Positions 8,587 to 16,691 of a DNA stretch of 64,000 nt are shown here, in pieces. The DNA is taken from NCBI RefSeq assembly GCF_020544465.1, contig NZ_CP066126.1:4340001-4404000 (forward strand), read 5' to 3'. This DNA comes from Chromobacterium rhizoryzae (GTDB taxonomy: Bacteria > Pseudomonadota > Gammaproteobacteria > Burkholderiales > Chromobacteriaceae). Every line of letters starts with the position of its first letter. Positions within the stretch are counted from its first letter, which is position 1. The translations under genes were made by a program, and so were the position numbers. Below the pieces are notes generated by a model, which was given only the letters and a program-made list of their open reading frames with translations, searched no databases and was not told the DNA's origin.

Positions 8587-9336
8587 TTACAGCACCTTTG
8601 CTTCGGTTTTCAGTTTGGCGACCAGCTCGGCGGCGTTGGCCACCTTGATGCCGGCGCTGCGCTTGGAAGGCTCGGCCACCTTCAGCGTCTTCAGACGCGG
8701 AGCGGCGTCCACGCCCAGTTCCGCCGGCGTGGTCTTGTCCAGCGGCTTTTTCTTGGCGGCCATGATGTTGGGCAGCTTGATGAAGCGCGGCTCGTTCAGG
8801 CGCAGGTCGGAGGTGACCACCGCCGGCAAACGCAGCTTGACGGTTTCCAAGCCGCCGTCGATCTCGCGGGTAACGTCCACGGTCTCGGCCGACAAGTCCA
8901 CCTTGGAGGCGAACGTGCCCTGGCCCCAGCCCAGCAGCGCCGACACCATCTGGCCGGTCTGGTTGGCGTCGTCGTCGATCGCCTGCTTGCCCACGATCAA
9001 GAGCTGCGGCTGTTCCTTGTCCGCCACCGCCTTCAGCAGCTTGGCCACCGCCAGCGGCTGCAGCTCCGCATCGGTTTCCACCAGGATGGCGCGGTCGGCG
9101 CCCATCGCCAGCGCGGTGCGCAGCGTTTCCTCGCATTGCTTGACGCCCAGCGACACCACGACGATTTCGCTGACCTTGCCGGCTTCCTTGAGACGCACCG
9201 CCTCTTCCACCGCGATTTCGTCAAACGGGTTCATCGACATCTTGACGTTGGCGATATCCACGTCAGTGCCGTCGGCCTTGACCCGAACCTTCACGTTGTA
9301 ATCCACAACGCGTTTCACAGCGACTAGAACTTTCAT
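8587..9336 (-). CDS. etfB: Electron transfer flavoprotein beta subunit
   Basis: AMP-binding partner of EtfA in the soluble ETF. 249 residues, the typical length. It begins MKVLVAVKRVVDYNVKVRVK and contains NPFDEIAVEEAVRLKE, the signature region with MGADRAILVE, and a nucleotide-binding GKQAIDDDANQTGQM. First gene of an etfB-etfA operon; divergent from a MaoC-type hydratase with a 316-base shared upstream region that carries a PsrA-like palindrome. Confidence 0.97.
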   Translation of the reverse strand: MKVLVAVKRVVDYNVKVRVKADGTDVDIANVKMSMNPFDEIAVEEAVRLKEAGKVSEIVVVSLGVKQCEETLRTALAMGADRAILVETDAELQPLAVAKLLKAVADKEQPQLLIVGKQAIDDDANQTGQMVSALLGWGQGTFASKVDLSAETVDVTREIDGGLETVKLRLPAVVTSDLRLNEPRFIKLPNIMAAKKKPLDKTTPAELGVDAAPRLKTLKVAEPSKRSAGIKVANAAELVAKLKTEAKVL

Positions 9337-9499
9337 ATTCCTCCAACAAACCTCTGGACATCTCTAAAAAGAAACCTGGAGCGGACCGTCGCCGCCGCCG
9401 CGCCAAGCGCGGCCGTTTCAGAAATGCCGCCGTCTGGATTGATCGAACGCGGAAGCAGCAATTGCCGAAGCAAGCCTGATTATGCCCCAAGCACAAATT

Positions 9500-9513
9500 C
9501 AAACGAGCGTTTG
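9500..9513. promoter_or_regulatory. PsrA/FadR-like palindromic operator between etfB and the maoC-type gene
   Basis: Perfect 14-base palindrome CAAACG-AG-CGTTTG. It fits the known PsrA (TetR family, fatty-acid responsive) site pattern of CAAAC and GTTTG half-sites with short spacing. Position 164 bases upstream of etfB and 140 upstream of the hydratase start suits control of either gene. No regulator gene is present in the window, so the regulator's identity is inference. Confidence 0.5.
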
Positions 9514-9652
9514 GTTGATTTGTATTGCATACAGCGTGGCAAAAACGCAACTTATCGCCGATAGTACGTGATTTCTCGGTAATTTGCATTCCGGCCAAAA
9601 GCTGTCACAATGCACTGCAACATTTCCCCGTCATATCAAGTCAGGAGCGGTC

Positions 9653-10069
9653 ATGACTGTTTGGTTTGAAGATCTTGGCCTCGGCGATTTCGCCGAATTC
9701 AGCAAGACCATCACCGAAGCCGACGTGCTGATGTTCGCCGCCGTGTCCGGCGACAACAATCCGGTGCACATCAATCAGGAGTACGCGGAACAGACGCCGT
9801 TCGAAACGCGCATCGCGCACGGCATGCTGACCGCCAGCCTGATTTCCACCGTAGTGGGCACCCAGTTGCCCGGCCACGGCACCATTTATCTATCGCAATC
9901 CACCCGTTTCAAAGCGCCGGTGCGCATCGGCGACACCGTGACCGCCCGCGCCACCGTGATCGAACTGAATCCGGACAAACACTTCGTCAAACTGGCGACC
10001 CAGTGCTCGGTCCGCGGCAAGGTGGTGCTGGAAGGCGAATCCCTGGTCAAGGCGCCCAGCAAACCCTGA
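9653..10069 (+). CDS. MaoC-like (R)-specific enoyl-CoA hydratase
   Basis: Small hot-dog-fold hydratase likely converting trans-2-enoyl-CoA to (R)-3-hydroxyacyl-CoA (PhaJ-type), linking beta-oxidation to polyhydroxyalkanoate or other 3-hydroxyacyl uses. 138 residues from the ATG at MTVWFEDLG, preceded by AGGAG; a longer frame upstream has no family similarity. The hydratase motif is clear: FAAVSGDNNPVHINQEYA supplies the catalytic Asp and His, followed by ARIAHGMLTASLIS-type sequence. Divergent from etfBA and near an acyl-CoA dehydrogenase. A biosynthetic or detoxifying role remains possible. Confidence 0.87.
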   Translation: MTVWFEDLGLGDFAEFSKTITEADVLMFAAVSGDNNPVHINQEYAEQTPFETRIAHGMLTASLISTVVGTQLPGHGTIYLSQSTRFKAPVRIGDTVTARATVIELNPDKHFVKLATQCSVRGKVVLEGESLVKAPSKP

Positions 10070-10072
10070 GCT

Positions 10073-11149
10073 TCAAACGATGACGCCGTGCCGGCCCAGC
10101 GCCCAACGCACCGGCTCGGCCACCATCTCGTCGGGAAAATCCAGACGCGCGCGCAAGCCCGCCACCACCTCCGGCGCGGTGGGCGCGTTGCCCAGCCCCA
10201 CCGCCAGATTGGACAGCCACTTGAGGTAGCCGATGCGGTAAATCGGGCTGCCGGCCATCTTCTCCTTGAACTCGGCCTCGCTCCAGGCGAACAACTCTAG
10301 CAAGCTCACGTCGTCCAAACCATGACGCACCGCAAAATCGGTCTCCCGGGTGTCGACCGCGAAACGGTTCCAAGGACAGAACAGCTGGCAATCGTCGCAG
10401 CCGTAGACGCGGTTGCCGATCAAGGGCCGCATCTCCTCCGGAATCGCCCGCTTCAGCTCTATCGTCAGATAAGAAATGCAGCGCCGCGCGTCCACGGTAT
10501 AGGGCGCGACGATGGCCGCGGTGGGACAGACATCGATGCAACGAGTGCAGCGGCCGCAATGGCCGTCCTCCGCCTCGTCCTCCGGCAGGGGCAGGTCGGT
10601 GAAGACCTCTCCCAGGAAAAACAGCGAGCCCTCGTTCTTGGTCAGCAACAGAGTGTGTTTGCCGCGCCAGCCCAGGCCGGCCTGCGCCGCCAGCGCCACC
10701 TCGGCCACCGGCGCGCTGTCGGTGAACACCCGGTAGCCGAACTCACCTATCTCCCGCTTGATCCGATCCGCCAGCGCCTGCAGCCGGTTGCGCAAGACCT
10801 TGTGATAGTCGCGCCCCAGCGCGTAGCGCGATAAATAGGCTTTGCCGCCGTCGGCCAGCACCTCGGCCGACGCGCGCGCCTGCGGCCAGTAATGCATGCG
10901 CAGGGAAATAACGGACAGGGTGCCAGGCACCAGATCCGCCGGCTTGACCCGCAAAGCGCCGTGGCGGGCCATATAGTCCATCTCGCCGTGATGGCCGGCG
11001 GCCAGCCAGGCGTTCAACTTCTGTTCCGCCTCCGGCGGCAGGCCGGCGCGACCGATTCTGGCGTCGGCAAAACCCAATTCGCGCGCCCAGGCTTTGATTT
11101 GGCGCGCCAATTCGGGATAATCCGGTTTTTGTAAAGAGTTTTCGGTCAT
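10073..11149 (-). CDS. queG: Epoxyqueuosine reductase QueG
   Basis: Last step of queuosine tRNA modification: cobalamin-dependent reduction of epoxyqueuosine in tRNA. Two [4Fe-4S] motifs are clear, CGRCTRCIDVCPTAAI and CDDCQLFCPWNR. The N-terminal domain shows FTDSAPVAEVALAAQAGLGWRGKHTLLL, typical of QueG. About 358 residues from MTENSLQKPDYPEL; an ATG two codons upstream (11155) is equally possible. A C-terminal HEAT-like region ends the protein. The start overlaps the tsaE start on the other strand. Other queuosine genes are not in the window. Confidence 0.94.
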   Translation of the reverse strand: MTENSLQKPDYPELARQIKAWARELGFADARIGRAGLPPEAEQKLNAWLAAGHHGEMDYMARHGALRVKPADLVPGTLSVISLRMHYWPQARASAEVLADGGKAYLSRYALGRDYHKVLRNRLQALADRIKREIGEFGYRVFTDSAPVAEVALAAQAGLGWRGKHTLLLTKNEGSLFFLGEVFTDLPLPEDEAEDGHCGRCTRCIDVCPTAAIVAPYTVDARRCISYLTIELKRAIPEEMRPLIGNRVYGCDDCQLFCPWNRFAVDTRETDFAVRHGLDDVSLLELFAWSEAEFKEKMAGSPIYRIGYLKWLSNLAVGLGNAPTAPEVVAGLRARLDFPDEMVAEPVRWALGRHGVIV

Positions 11150-11639
11150 GGCCATGGATGATACCAGCGTTCGCTGCGGCTACCTGGAAGATGAAACCGC
11201 CACCCTGGCGCTGGGCAAAGCCTTCGCCGAAGCGGCGCAAGCCGGCCTCGTCGTCTATCTATTGGGCGATCTGGGCGCGGGCAAGACCACGTTCACGCGC
11301 GGCCTGCTGACCGCGCTCGGCCATGCCGGCAAGGTCAAAAGCCCCACCTATACTCTGGTGGAGAGCTATCCTTTTCCTCACTATAGCGTGCACCATTTCG
11401 ACCTGTACCGTTTCGCCGACCCCGAGGAATGGGAGGATGCCGGCTTCCGCGAATACTTCGGCCCGGACAGCCTGTGCCTGGTCGAGTGGCCGGACAAGGC
11501 AGCAGAGCTCTTGCCGCGCGCCGACATCGTGCTGGAACTAGCCGTGGCCGGAAATGGTCGCAATTATCGTTTACTTGCCCACTCAGAAACCGGACAGTCA
11601 TGCCTGATTCGACTTTCGATCCCCTCCGCCGCCGCTTGA
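11148..11639 (+). CDS. tsaE: tRNA threonylcarbamoyladenosine biosynthesis ATPase TsaE
   Basis: P-loop ATPase that works with TsaB and TsaD in making t6A37 in ANN-decoding tRNAs. 163 residues, typical. Walker A GDLGAGKTTFTRGLL, followed by VKSPTYTLVESYP and the strand motif HHFDLYRFADPEEWEDAGF; CLVEWPDKA lies near the C-terminus. A start at MDDTS (11154) is also possible. Divergent from queG with overlapping start codons, so both genes of this gap concern tRNA modification. Overlaps the amiC start by 40 bases. Confidence 0.95.
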   Translation: MAMDDTSVRCGYLEDETATLALGKAFAEAAQAGLVVYLLGDLGAGKTTFTRGLLTALGHAGKVKSPTYTLVESYPFPHYSVHHFDLYRFADPEEWEDAGFREYFGPDSLCLVEWPDKAAELLPRADIVLELAVAGNGRNYRLLAHSETGQSCLIRLSIPSAAA

Positions 11640-12838
11640 TCGGCGCTGCGGCCGCCACCTTCATGCTGTCGGTGAGCCGCGTCGGCTTCGCCGCCAACAG
11701 TCAGATCGTCGCCCTGCGCATCTGGCCGGCGTCGCTTTACACCCGCATCACGCTGGAGGCCAGCGAGGCCATCCAATACAAGCAGTTCACCATCGCCAAC
11801 CCCAACCGGCTGGTGATCGACCTGCAAGGCGTGCAGCTCAACAGCGTGCTCAAAGACATCGGCGGCCAGATTTCCGCCGCCGACCCCTATATCAAGACCG
11901 CCCGCGCCGGCCAGTTCGATCCGGACACGGTGCGCCTGGTGCTGGAGTTGAAAGCGGACATCACACCGCAGGCCTTCACCATGACGCCGGTGGCCGAGTA
12001 CAAACACCGGCTGGTGGTGGACCTCTACCCGGCCGGCAAGCAGGACGATCCCTTGCTCGCCCTGCTTCAGGACTACAACAAGGGCAAGCTGGAACAGCCT
12101 GCGCCGCAGATCAAGCCCAAGAAAAAAGACAGCAATCGCCCCATCATCGTGATGCTGGACCCCGGCCACGGCGGCATCGATCCCGGCGCCGTCGGTCTGA
12201 ACGGCACGCGCGAGAAGGACGTGGTGCTGAGCATCGGCAAACAATTGAAGCGCATGATAGACGCGGAAAGCAATATGAAGGCCTATATGACCCGTGACGA
12301 AGACGTGTTCATCCCGCTGGGCGTGCGCGTGGCCAAGGCGCGCAAGCTGAACGCCGACCTGTTCGTGTCCATCCACGCCGACGCCGCGCCCAACCGCGCC
12401 GCGCGCGGCTCCTCGGTGTTCGCGCTGTCTGAAAAAGGCGCCACCAGCGCCTTCGCCAAGGCGCTGGCGCAAAGCCAGAACGACGCCGACCTGGTCGGCG
12501 GCGTCAAGATAGGCAGCAAGGACAAATACCTGGCCCACACCCTGCTGGACCTGACCCAGACCGCCACCATCAACGACAGCCTGAAACTGGGCAAGACCGT
12601 GCTGGGCCATCTGGGCGGCCTCAACAAGCTGCACAAGAGCGCGGTGGAACAGGCCGGCTTCGCGGTGCTGAAAGCGCCGGACATCCCGTCCATCCTGGTG
12701 GAAACCGCCTTCATCTCCAACCCGGAGGAAGAGCAGCGTCTGCTCAGCAGCGATTTCCAGCAGCAAATGGCCAATGCCATCTTCACCGGCATGAAAGGCT
12801 ATTTCTCGCAGGGCGCGGCGCTGGCGGCCAGGGCCTGA
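11600..12838 (+). CDS. amiC: N-acetylmuramoyl-L-alanine amidase AmiC (Tat-exported)
   Basis: Periplasmic zinc amidase that cuts the stem peptide from septal peptidoglycan to separate daughter cells. 412 residues from MPDSTFDPLRRRLIGAAAATF, where the RRRLIG motif and the hydrophobic stretch ending GFAANSQ form a twin-arginine signal peptide. An AMIN domain follows (about 35-140, VALRIWPASLYTRITLEAS). The catalytic Amidase_3 domain (about 185-400) shows MLDPGHGGIDPGAVG, the zinc Glu region GTREKDVVLSIG, SIHADAAPN and VETAFISNPEEE. The start lies inside tsaE (40-base overlap), as in many proteobacteria. Confidence 0.95.
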   Translation: MPDSTFDPLRRRLIGAAAATFMLSVSRVGFAANSQIVALRIWPASLYTRITLEASEAIQYKQFTIANPNRLVIDLQGVQLNSVLKDIGGQISAADPYIKTARAGQFDPDTVRLVLELKADITPQAFTMTPVAEYKHRLVVDLYPAGKQDDPLLALLQDYNKGKLEQPAPQIKPKKKDSNRPIIVMLDPGHGGIDPGAVGLNGTREKDVVLSIGKQLKRMIDAESNMKAYMTRDEDVFIPLGVRVAKARKLNADLFVSIHADAAPNRAARGSSVFALSEKGATSAFAKALAQSQNDADLVGGVKIGSKDKYLAHTLLDLTQTATINDSLKLGKTVLGHLGGLNKLHKSAVEQAGFAVLKAPDIPSILVETAFISNPEEEQRLLSSDFQQQMANAIFTGMKGYFSQGAALAARA

Positions 12839-12860
12839 GTCCGTCCCGCGGCCAAAACAA

Positions 12861-12888
12861 AACAGGTCCCGCTCAGGGACCTGTTTTT
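12861..12888 (+). terminator. Bidirectional terminator between amiC and yacG
   Basis: 10-bp stem AACAGGTCCC / GGGACCTGTT with a GCTCA loop followed by a T-run on the plus strand. An A-rich flank on the other side lets it also serve yacG on the minus strand. Confidence 0.85.
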
Positions 12889-12904
12889 CATTGCGGCCGG
12901 GCGC

Positions 12905-13093
12905 TCACTCTCCGCGGCTCGCCTCGCTCGGCGACTCTTCCTGCGCCGGCACCCGATAGCTTTCCGTCGCCCACTCGCCCAAATCGATCAGACGGCAGCG
13001 CTTGCTGCAAAACGGGCGGAACTGGCTTTGCGGCTCCCAGCGCACCGGCGCGCGACAAGTGGGACAGGCGACAACGCGAACAGAATCAGACAT
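12905..13093 (-). CDS. yacG: DNA gyrase inhibitor YacG (zinc-binding)
   Basis: Small zinc protein that binds GyrB and blocks DNA binding by gyrase. 62 residues. The four-cysteine zinc site is complete: CPTC near the N-terminus and FCSKRCRLIDLGEWA, the family signature. The C-terminal tail is acidic/Ser-rich. Last gene of the pilB-pilC-pilD-coaE-zapD-yacG run; 39 bases after zapD. The coaE-zapD-yacG order is conserved in many proteobacteria. Confidence 0.93.
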   Translation of the reverse strand: MSDSVRVVACPTCRAPVRWEPQSQFRPFCSKRCRLIDLGEWATESYRVPAQEESPSEASRGE

Positions 13094-13132
13094 GGCTTCT
13101 CAAAACGGGGCAAGGACCGGCGCGCGCGCCGG

Positions 13133-13891
13133 TCAGAACTTGCAATTGGTCAGGTGAAACTCGACATCCTGCTCGGTCTGCCGCGGCCGGGATTCCCCGG
13201 TCACCGCGCTGACGAAGCGGATATTGAGCGCGTATTTATTGGCGGACAGCTCGGGCAACAGCTCCAGGCCGCCATCGTAGGCCACCCGGATCAGCTGCAC
13301 CACCTTGCCGCCGGACATCTGCTGGAACACGCCGCGGCGCGCCACGTAATGATGGGTCTTGCCGCTGTCGCGCAACAGGGTCAGCAGAATGCCCGCCGCC
13401 TCGGCGGTGGGCATCAGCGGCGACGCCCAGCGCTTGATGTCCTGACGCCGCACCTCGGCCGACTTCTGCTGCCACTGGTGATAAGACGGCAAATCGAACT
13501 GGCAGGTGCCGCCGGGGATGCCGGCGCGCTGCTTGATCGCCATCAGCCACTCGTTTTCGCGCAGATGCTGGCCGAACTTGCCGGTCAGCGCCAGCAGCCG
13601 GCTGGACGCGTGCTCGATGTCCTCCAGCACGCCCTCCAGGGTCTCTTCCGCCACTTGCGGATTCTCGCGCAGCGCTTCCAGCATCTGTTTCTGCCGTTCC
13701 AACTCCTGCAGCAGATCCGCCTTCAAGTCCGCGCGCGAGGCGGTTTCCATCAGCTCGAACAACACCAGCAGGGCCGCATGATGATCATACGGATGGTCCT
13801 TGCCGATGAAATACCCAAGACGTGCGTAGAGATGCTCCAGGCGGAGCAGGATGCGGGTTCGCTCGGTGACGGGAAACTCAAAACTGATCAC
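13133..13891 (-). CDS. zapD: Cell division protein ZapD
   Basis: Cytoplasmic factor that cross-links FtsZ filaments and stabilises the Z ring. 252 residues. Begins MISFEFPVTERTRILLRLEHLY, the family's diagnostic start, and contains RADLKADLLQELERQKQMLEAL and GGTCQFDLPSYHQW. The helical N-terminal half and beta C-terminal domain are consistent. Between coaE (38 bases) and yacG in one operon; all three neighbours are standard for zapD. Confidence 0.94.
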   Translation of the reverse strand: MISFEFPVTERTRILLRLEHLYARLGYFIGKDHPYDHHAALLVLFELMETASRADLKADLLQELERQKQMLEALRENPQVAEETLEGVLEDIEHASSRLLALTGKFGQHLRENEWLMAIKQRAGIPGGTCQFDLPSYHQWQQKSAEVRRQDIKRWASPLMPTAEAAGILLTLLRDSGKTHHYVARRGVFQQMSGGKVVQLIRVAYDGGLELLPELSANKYALNIRFVSAVTGESRPRQTEQDVEFHLTNCKF

Positions 13892-13929
13892 GGCGCATCG
13901 GCCCTTCTGCTTGGCTCGCGAGAGCCCGG

Positions 13930-14541
13930 TTATGATCTATCGGCTAGGCTGGCAAGATAATAATCGTGTTTGGCGTCGACTTGAAGCCTCAACGCAGCCA
14001 AGCTGTCATTATTACAAATTATATCGTCGGCGCGTTCGCGTCGCTGCGCTCTCGAACATTGCGCCGCCATGATCGCGCGCACGGCGTTTTCGTCCATGCC
14101 GTTGCGCCGCATCACCCGCTCCAGTTGCGCCGACTCCTCGCAATCCACCAACAAGGTGCGCGCCAGCATCGGCAGATAATGCCCGGTTTCAAACAATAAG
14201 GGCACCACCAACACGCAATACGGCCCGCGCGCCTCGGCCACCCTGGCCTCGCTCTGCTGCCGGATCAGCGGATGCAGCACGCTCTCCAGCCGCTGACGGC
14301 TGCCGGCGTCGGCGAACACGCGCTCGCGCATCCAGCCGCGATCCAAAGCGCCGTCCGCTCGCACCGCGCCCGCGCCGAAAGCCGCCGCCAAGGCCGGCAT
14401 CGCCGCGCCATGCGGCCCGGTCAGCTCGTGCGCGATGGCGTCGGTGTCGACCACCGGCACGCCCAATTCGGCGAAGCGATCGGCCGCCGCGCTCTTACCG
14501 GAACCAATGCCGCCGGTCAGCCCCACCACTTTAATAGCCAT
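13930..14541 (-). CDS. coaE: Dephospho-CoA kinase CoaE
   Basis: Last step of coenzyme A synthesis: ATP-dependent phosphorylation of the ribose 3'-OH of dephospho-CoA. 203 residues. P-loop GLTGGIGSGKSAAADRF (about residues 6-22), then VVDTDAIAHEL and VVPLLFETGHY. Begins inside the end of pilD (11-base overlap), as usual in pilBCD-coaE clusters of beta- and gammaproteobacteria. Confidence 0.95.
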   Translation of the reverse strand: MAIKVVGLTGGIGSGKSAAADRFAELGVPVVDTDAIAHELTGPHGAAMPALAAAFGAGAVRADGALDRGWMRERVFADAGSRQRLESVLHPLIRQQSEARVAEARGPYCVLVVPLLFETGHYLPMLARTLLVDCEESAQLERVMRRNGMDENAVRAIMAAQCSRAQRRERADDIICNNDSLAALRLQVDAKHDYYLASLADRS

Positions 14542-15400
14542 GCAAATACCAATACACGATGTCTTGCCCCCAGATCAGGGCAATCCAGCCGGCGGCCGCT
14601 AGATAAGGGCCAAACGGCAAGGGCTGGCCACGACCGTGCTTGGCCAGCAAAATCAAGACCACGCCCACCACCGCGCCCACCAGCGAGGACAGCAGGATCA
14701 CCAAAGGCAGCAAGGTCCATCCCAGCCAGGCGCCCAAGGCGGCCAGCAGCTTGAAGTCGCCATAGCCCATGCCCTCCTTGCCGGTGACCAGCTTGAAACC
14801 GTGAAACAACAGCCACAAGCTCAGATAGCCGGCCATCGCGCCTATCACCGCGTCGGCCAAGGGCACGGTTCCGGTCAGCAGGTTGAACAGCAAGCCGCCC
14901 CACAGCAAGGGCAAGGTCAGGTTGTCCGGCAGCAGCTGCGTGTCCGCATCGATGAAAGTCAGCGCCAAGAGCACCGCGGTCAAGGCCATATAGGCCGGCA
15001 ATTGCGCCGACCACCCATAACGCCAGGCCAGGAAAGCGAACAATACGCCGGCCGACAGCTCCACCGCCGGATAACGCCAAGGGATGTTGACTCGGCAGCT
15101 CGCGCAGCGGCCGCGCAGCAACAGGAAGCTCAACAGCGGAATGTTCTGCCACGGACGCACCACGGCCCGGCATTGCGGGCAGTGCGAGGCCGGCCGCATT
15201 AAATTATAGGGCTCGACCGCCTCGCTCTCCTCCAGCTGCAGACAATCAACGCAATTCCGCCGCCATTCGGCTTCCAGCATCTTGGGCAAACGATGGATGA
15301 GCACATTCAGAAAACTGCCAAGCAACAAACCCAGCACCAGCGCCGCGCCGGCGAAAGCCAGCGGGTACGAGCCGGCGATCCAGCGCCACTCCTCCATCAT
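14531..15400 (-). CDS. pilD: Type IV prepilin peptidase / N-methyltransferase PilD
   Basis: Inner-membrane aspartic protease that cleaves and N-methylates type IV prepilins and the pseudopilins of type II secretion, so it should also serve the gsp system in this window. 289 residues. The N-terminal loop carries two CxxC pairs (CVDC, CPQC, CASC region) typical of the bifunctional form. The catalytic Asp motifs are TFIDADTQLLPD and GYGDFKLLAALGAW. Several hydrophobic spans are visible. Starts overlapping the pilC stop by 4 bases. Confidence 0.95.
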   Translation of the reverse strand: MMEEWRWIAGSYPLAFAGAALVLGLLLGSFLNVLIHRLPKMLEAEWRRNCVDCLQLEESEAVEPYNLMRPASHCPQCRAVVRPWQNIPLLSFLLLRGRCASCRVNIPWRYPAVELSAGVLFAFLAWRYGWSAQLPAYMALTAVLLALTFIDADTQLLPDNLTLPLLWGGLLFNLLTGTVPLADAVIGAMAGYLSLWLLFHGFKLVTGKEGMGYGDFKLLAALGAWLGWTLLPLVILLSSLVGAVVGVVLILLAKHGRGQPLPFGPYLAAAGWIALIWGQDIVYWYLHGY

Positions 15401-16620
15401 CCAACCACCTGCCCCATTTTGAAAATCGGCATATACATCGCAATGATCAAACCGCCGATCAAGATCCCCAGAATCACCATGATGGCCGGCTCCAGCAAGC
15501 TGGACAGCGCGGCCACCGCATTATCGACTTCTTCTTCGTAAAAATCCGCCACCTTGTCCAGCATCTGGTCCAGCGAGCCGGACTCCTCGCCGATCGAGGT
15601 CATTTGCAGCACCATATTAGGGAACAAGTCGGTGCGTTGCATCGAATAATTGAGGCTGGAGCCGGTGCTGACGTCGTTCTGAATCCGCTTGGTGGCATCC
15701 GCATACACCTGATTGCCGGAGGCGCCGCCCACCGAATCCAGCGCTTCCACCAGCGGCACCCCGGCGGCGAACAAGGTGGACAAGGTGCGCGCCCAGCGCG
15801 CGATGGTGGCTTTGCGGATGATGTCGCCGATCACCGGCATGCGCAGCAGAATGCGGTCCATCCGCTCTTGCAGCTTGGGCGTGCGCTTGAAGGCGTAGAG
15901 AAAGCCGAACAGGCTGCCGAAGACCACGCCGAAGATCAGCCACCAGTAATGGACGAAGCCATCCGACAGCCAGATCACGAACAAGGTCGGCGCCGGCAAA
16001 TTGGCGCCGAAGCTGGAGAACAAATCCTTGAACGCCGGAATCACGTAAATCATGATGACGGCGGTAATGATGAAGGCGGTGCCGACGATAGCCGACGGAT
16101 AGATCAGCGCCGACTTGATCTTGCCCTTGATCGCCATCACCTTTTCCTTGTAGGTGGCCAGCTTGTCCAGCAAGGAGTCCAGCACGCCGCCGGTTTCGCC
16201 CGCGGCGATGATGTTGCAGAACAGCTTGTCGAAGTACAAGGGCCGCTTGCGGAAGGCCTCCGCCAGCGACAGACCGGTTTCCACATCCGCGCGCACTTCC
16301 AGCAGCATCTTGGTCACGGCGGGGTTGCCGTGGCCCTTGGCCGCGATGTCGAAAGCCTGCAACAGCGGTACGCCGGCGCGCATCATGGTCGCCAGCTGCC
16401 GGGTGAACAAGGTGATGTCCCGCTCGGTGATGCGCTTGCCGAACCCGGCGCGCCGGCGCTTGATCTTGACGACATTGATGCCTTGACGCCGCAGCTGAGT
16501 CTTGGCCACCGCCTCGGACTCCGCTCTCAATTCCCCGCGTATCGCCTTGCCCGCCTTGTCCTTGCCTTCCCACTCCCAGACAAAGCCCGGCGTCGCTTTT
16601 TTCGCTACCGTGACTGCCAT
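15397..16620 (-). CDS. pilC: Type IV pilus inner-membrane platform protein PilC
   Basis: Platform protein of the type IV pilus, paralogous to GspF. 407 residues. Begins with a basic stretch; WEGKDKAGKAIRGELRAES is typical. Two T2SSF domains: ITLFTRQLATMMRAGVPLLQAFD and ARTLSTLFAAGVPLVEALDSVGGASGN, plus MTSIGEESGSLDQMLDKVADFYEEEVD. Hydrophobic spans lie near YPSAIVGTAFIITAVIMIYV and the C-terminus. Follows pilB by about 70 bases and is coupled to pilD. PilC rather than GspF because it sits in the pilB-pilD operon. Confidence 0.95.
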   Translation of the reverse strand: MAVTVAKKATPGFVWEWEGKDKAGKAIRGELRAESEAVAKTQLRRQGINVVKIKRRRAGFGKRITERDITLFTRQLATMMRAGVPLLQAFDIAAKGHGNPAVTKMLLEVRADVETGLSLAEAFRKRPLYFDKLFCNIIAAGETGGVLDSLLDKLATYKEKVMAIKGKIKSALIYPSAIVGTAFIITAVIMIYVIPAFKDLFSSFGANLPAPTLFVIWLSDGFVHYWWLIFGVVFGSLFGFLYAFKRTPKLQERMDRILLRMPVIGDIIRKATIARWARTLSTLFAAGVPLVEALDSVGGASGNQVYADATKRIQNDVSTGSSLNYSMQRTDLFPNMVLQMTSIGEESGSLDQMLDKVADFYEEEVDNAVAALSSLLEPAIMVILGILIGGLIIAMYMPIFKMGQVVG

Positions 16621-16691
16621 TCCATGGCCTCTTTCTTATTCCAAGCCGTTAAGTCAGCTTTCCGGCGGCTGCCGGAGGCGCGAAACCGCTT

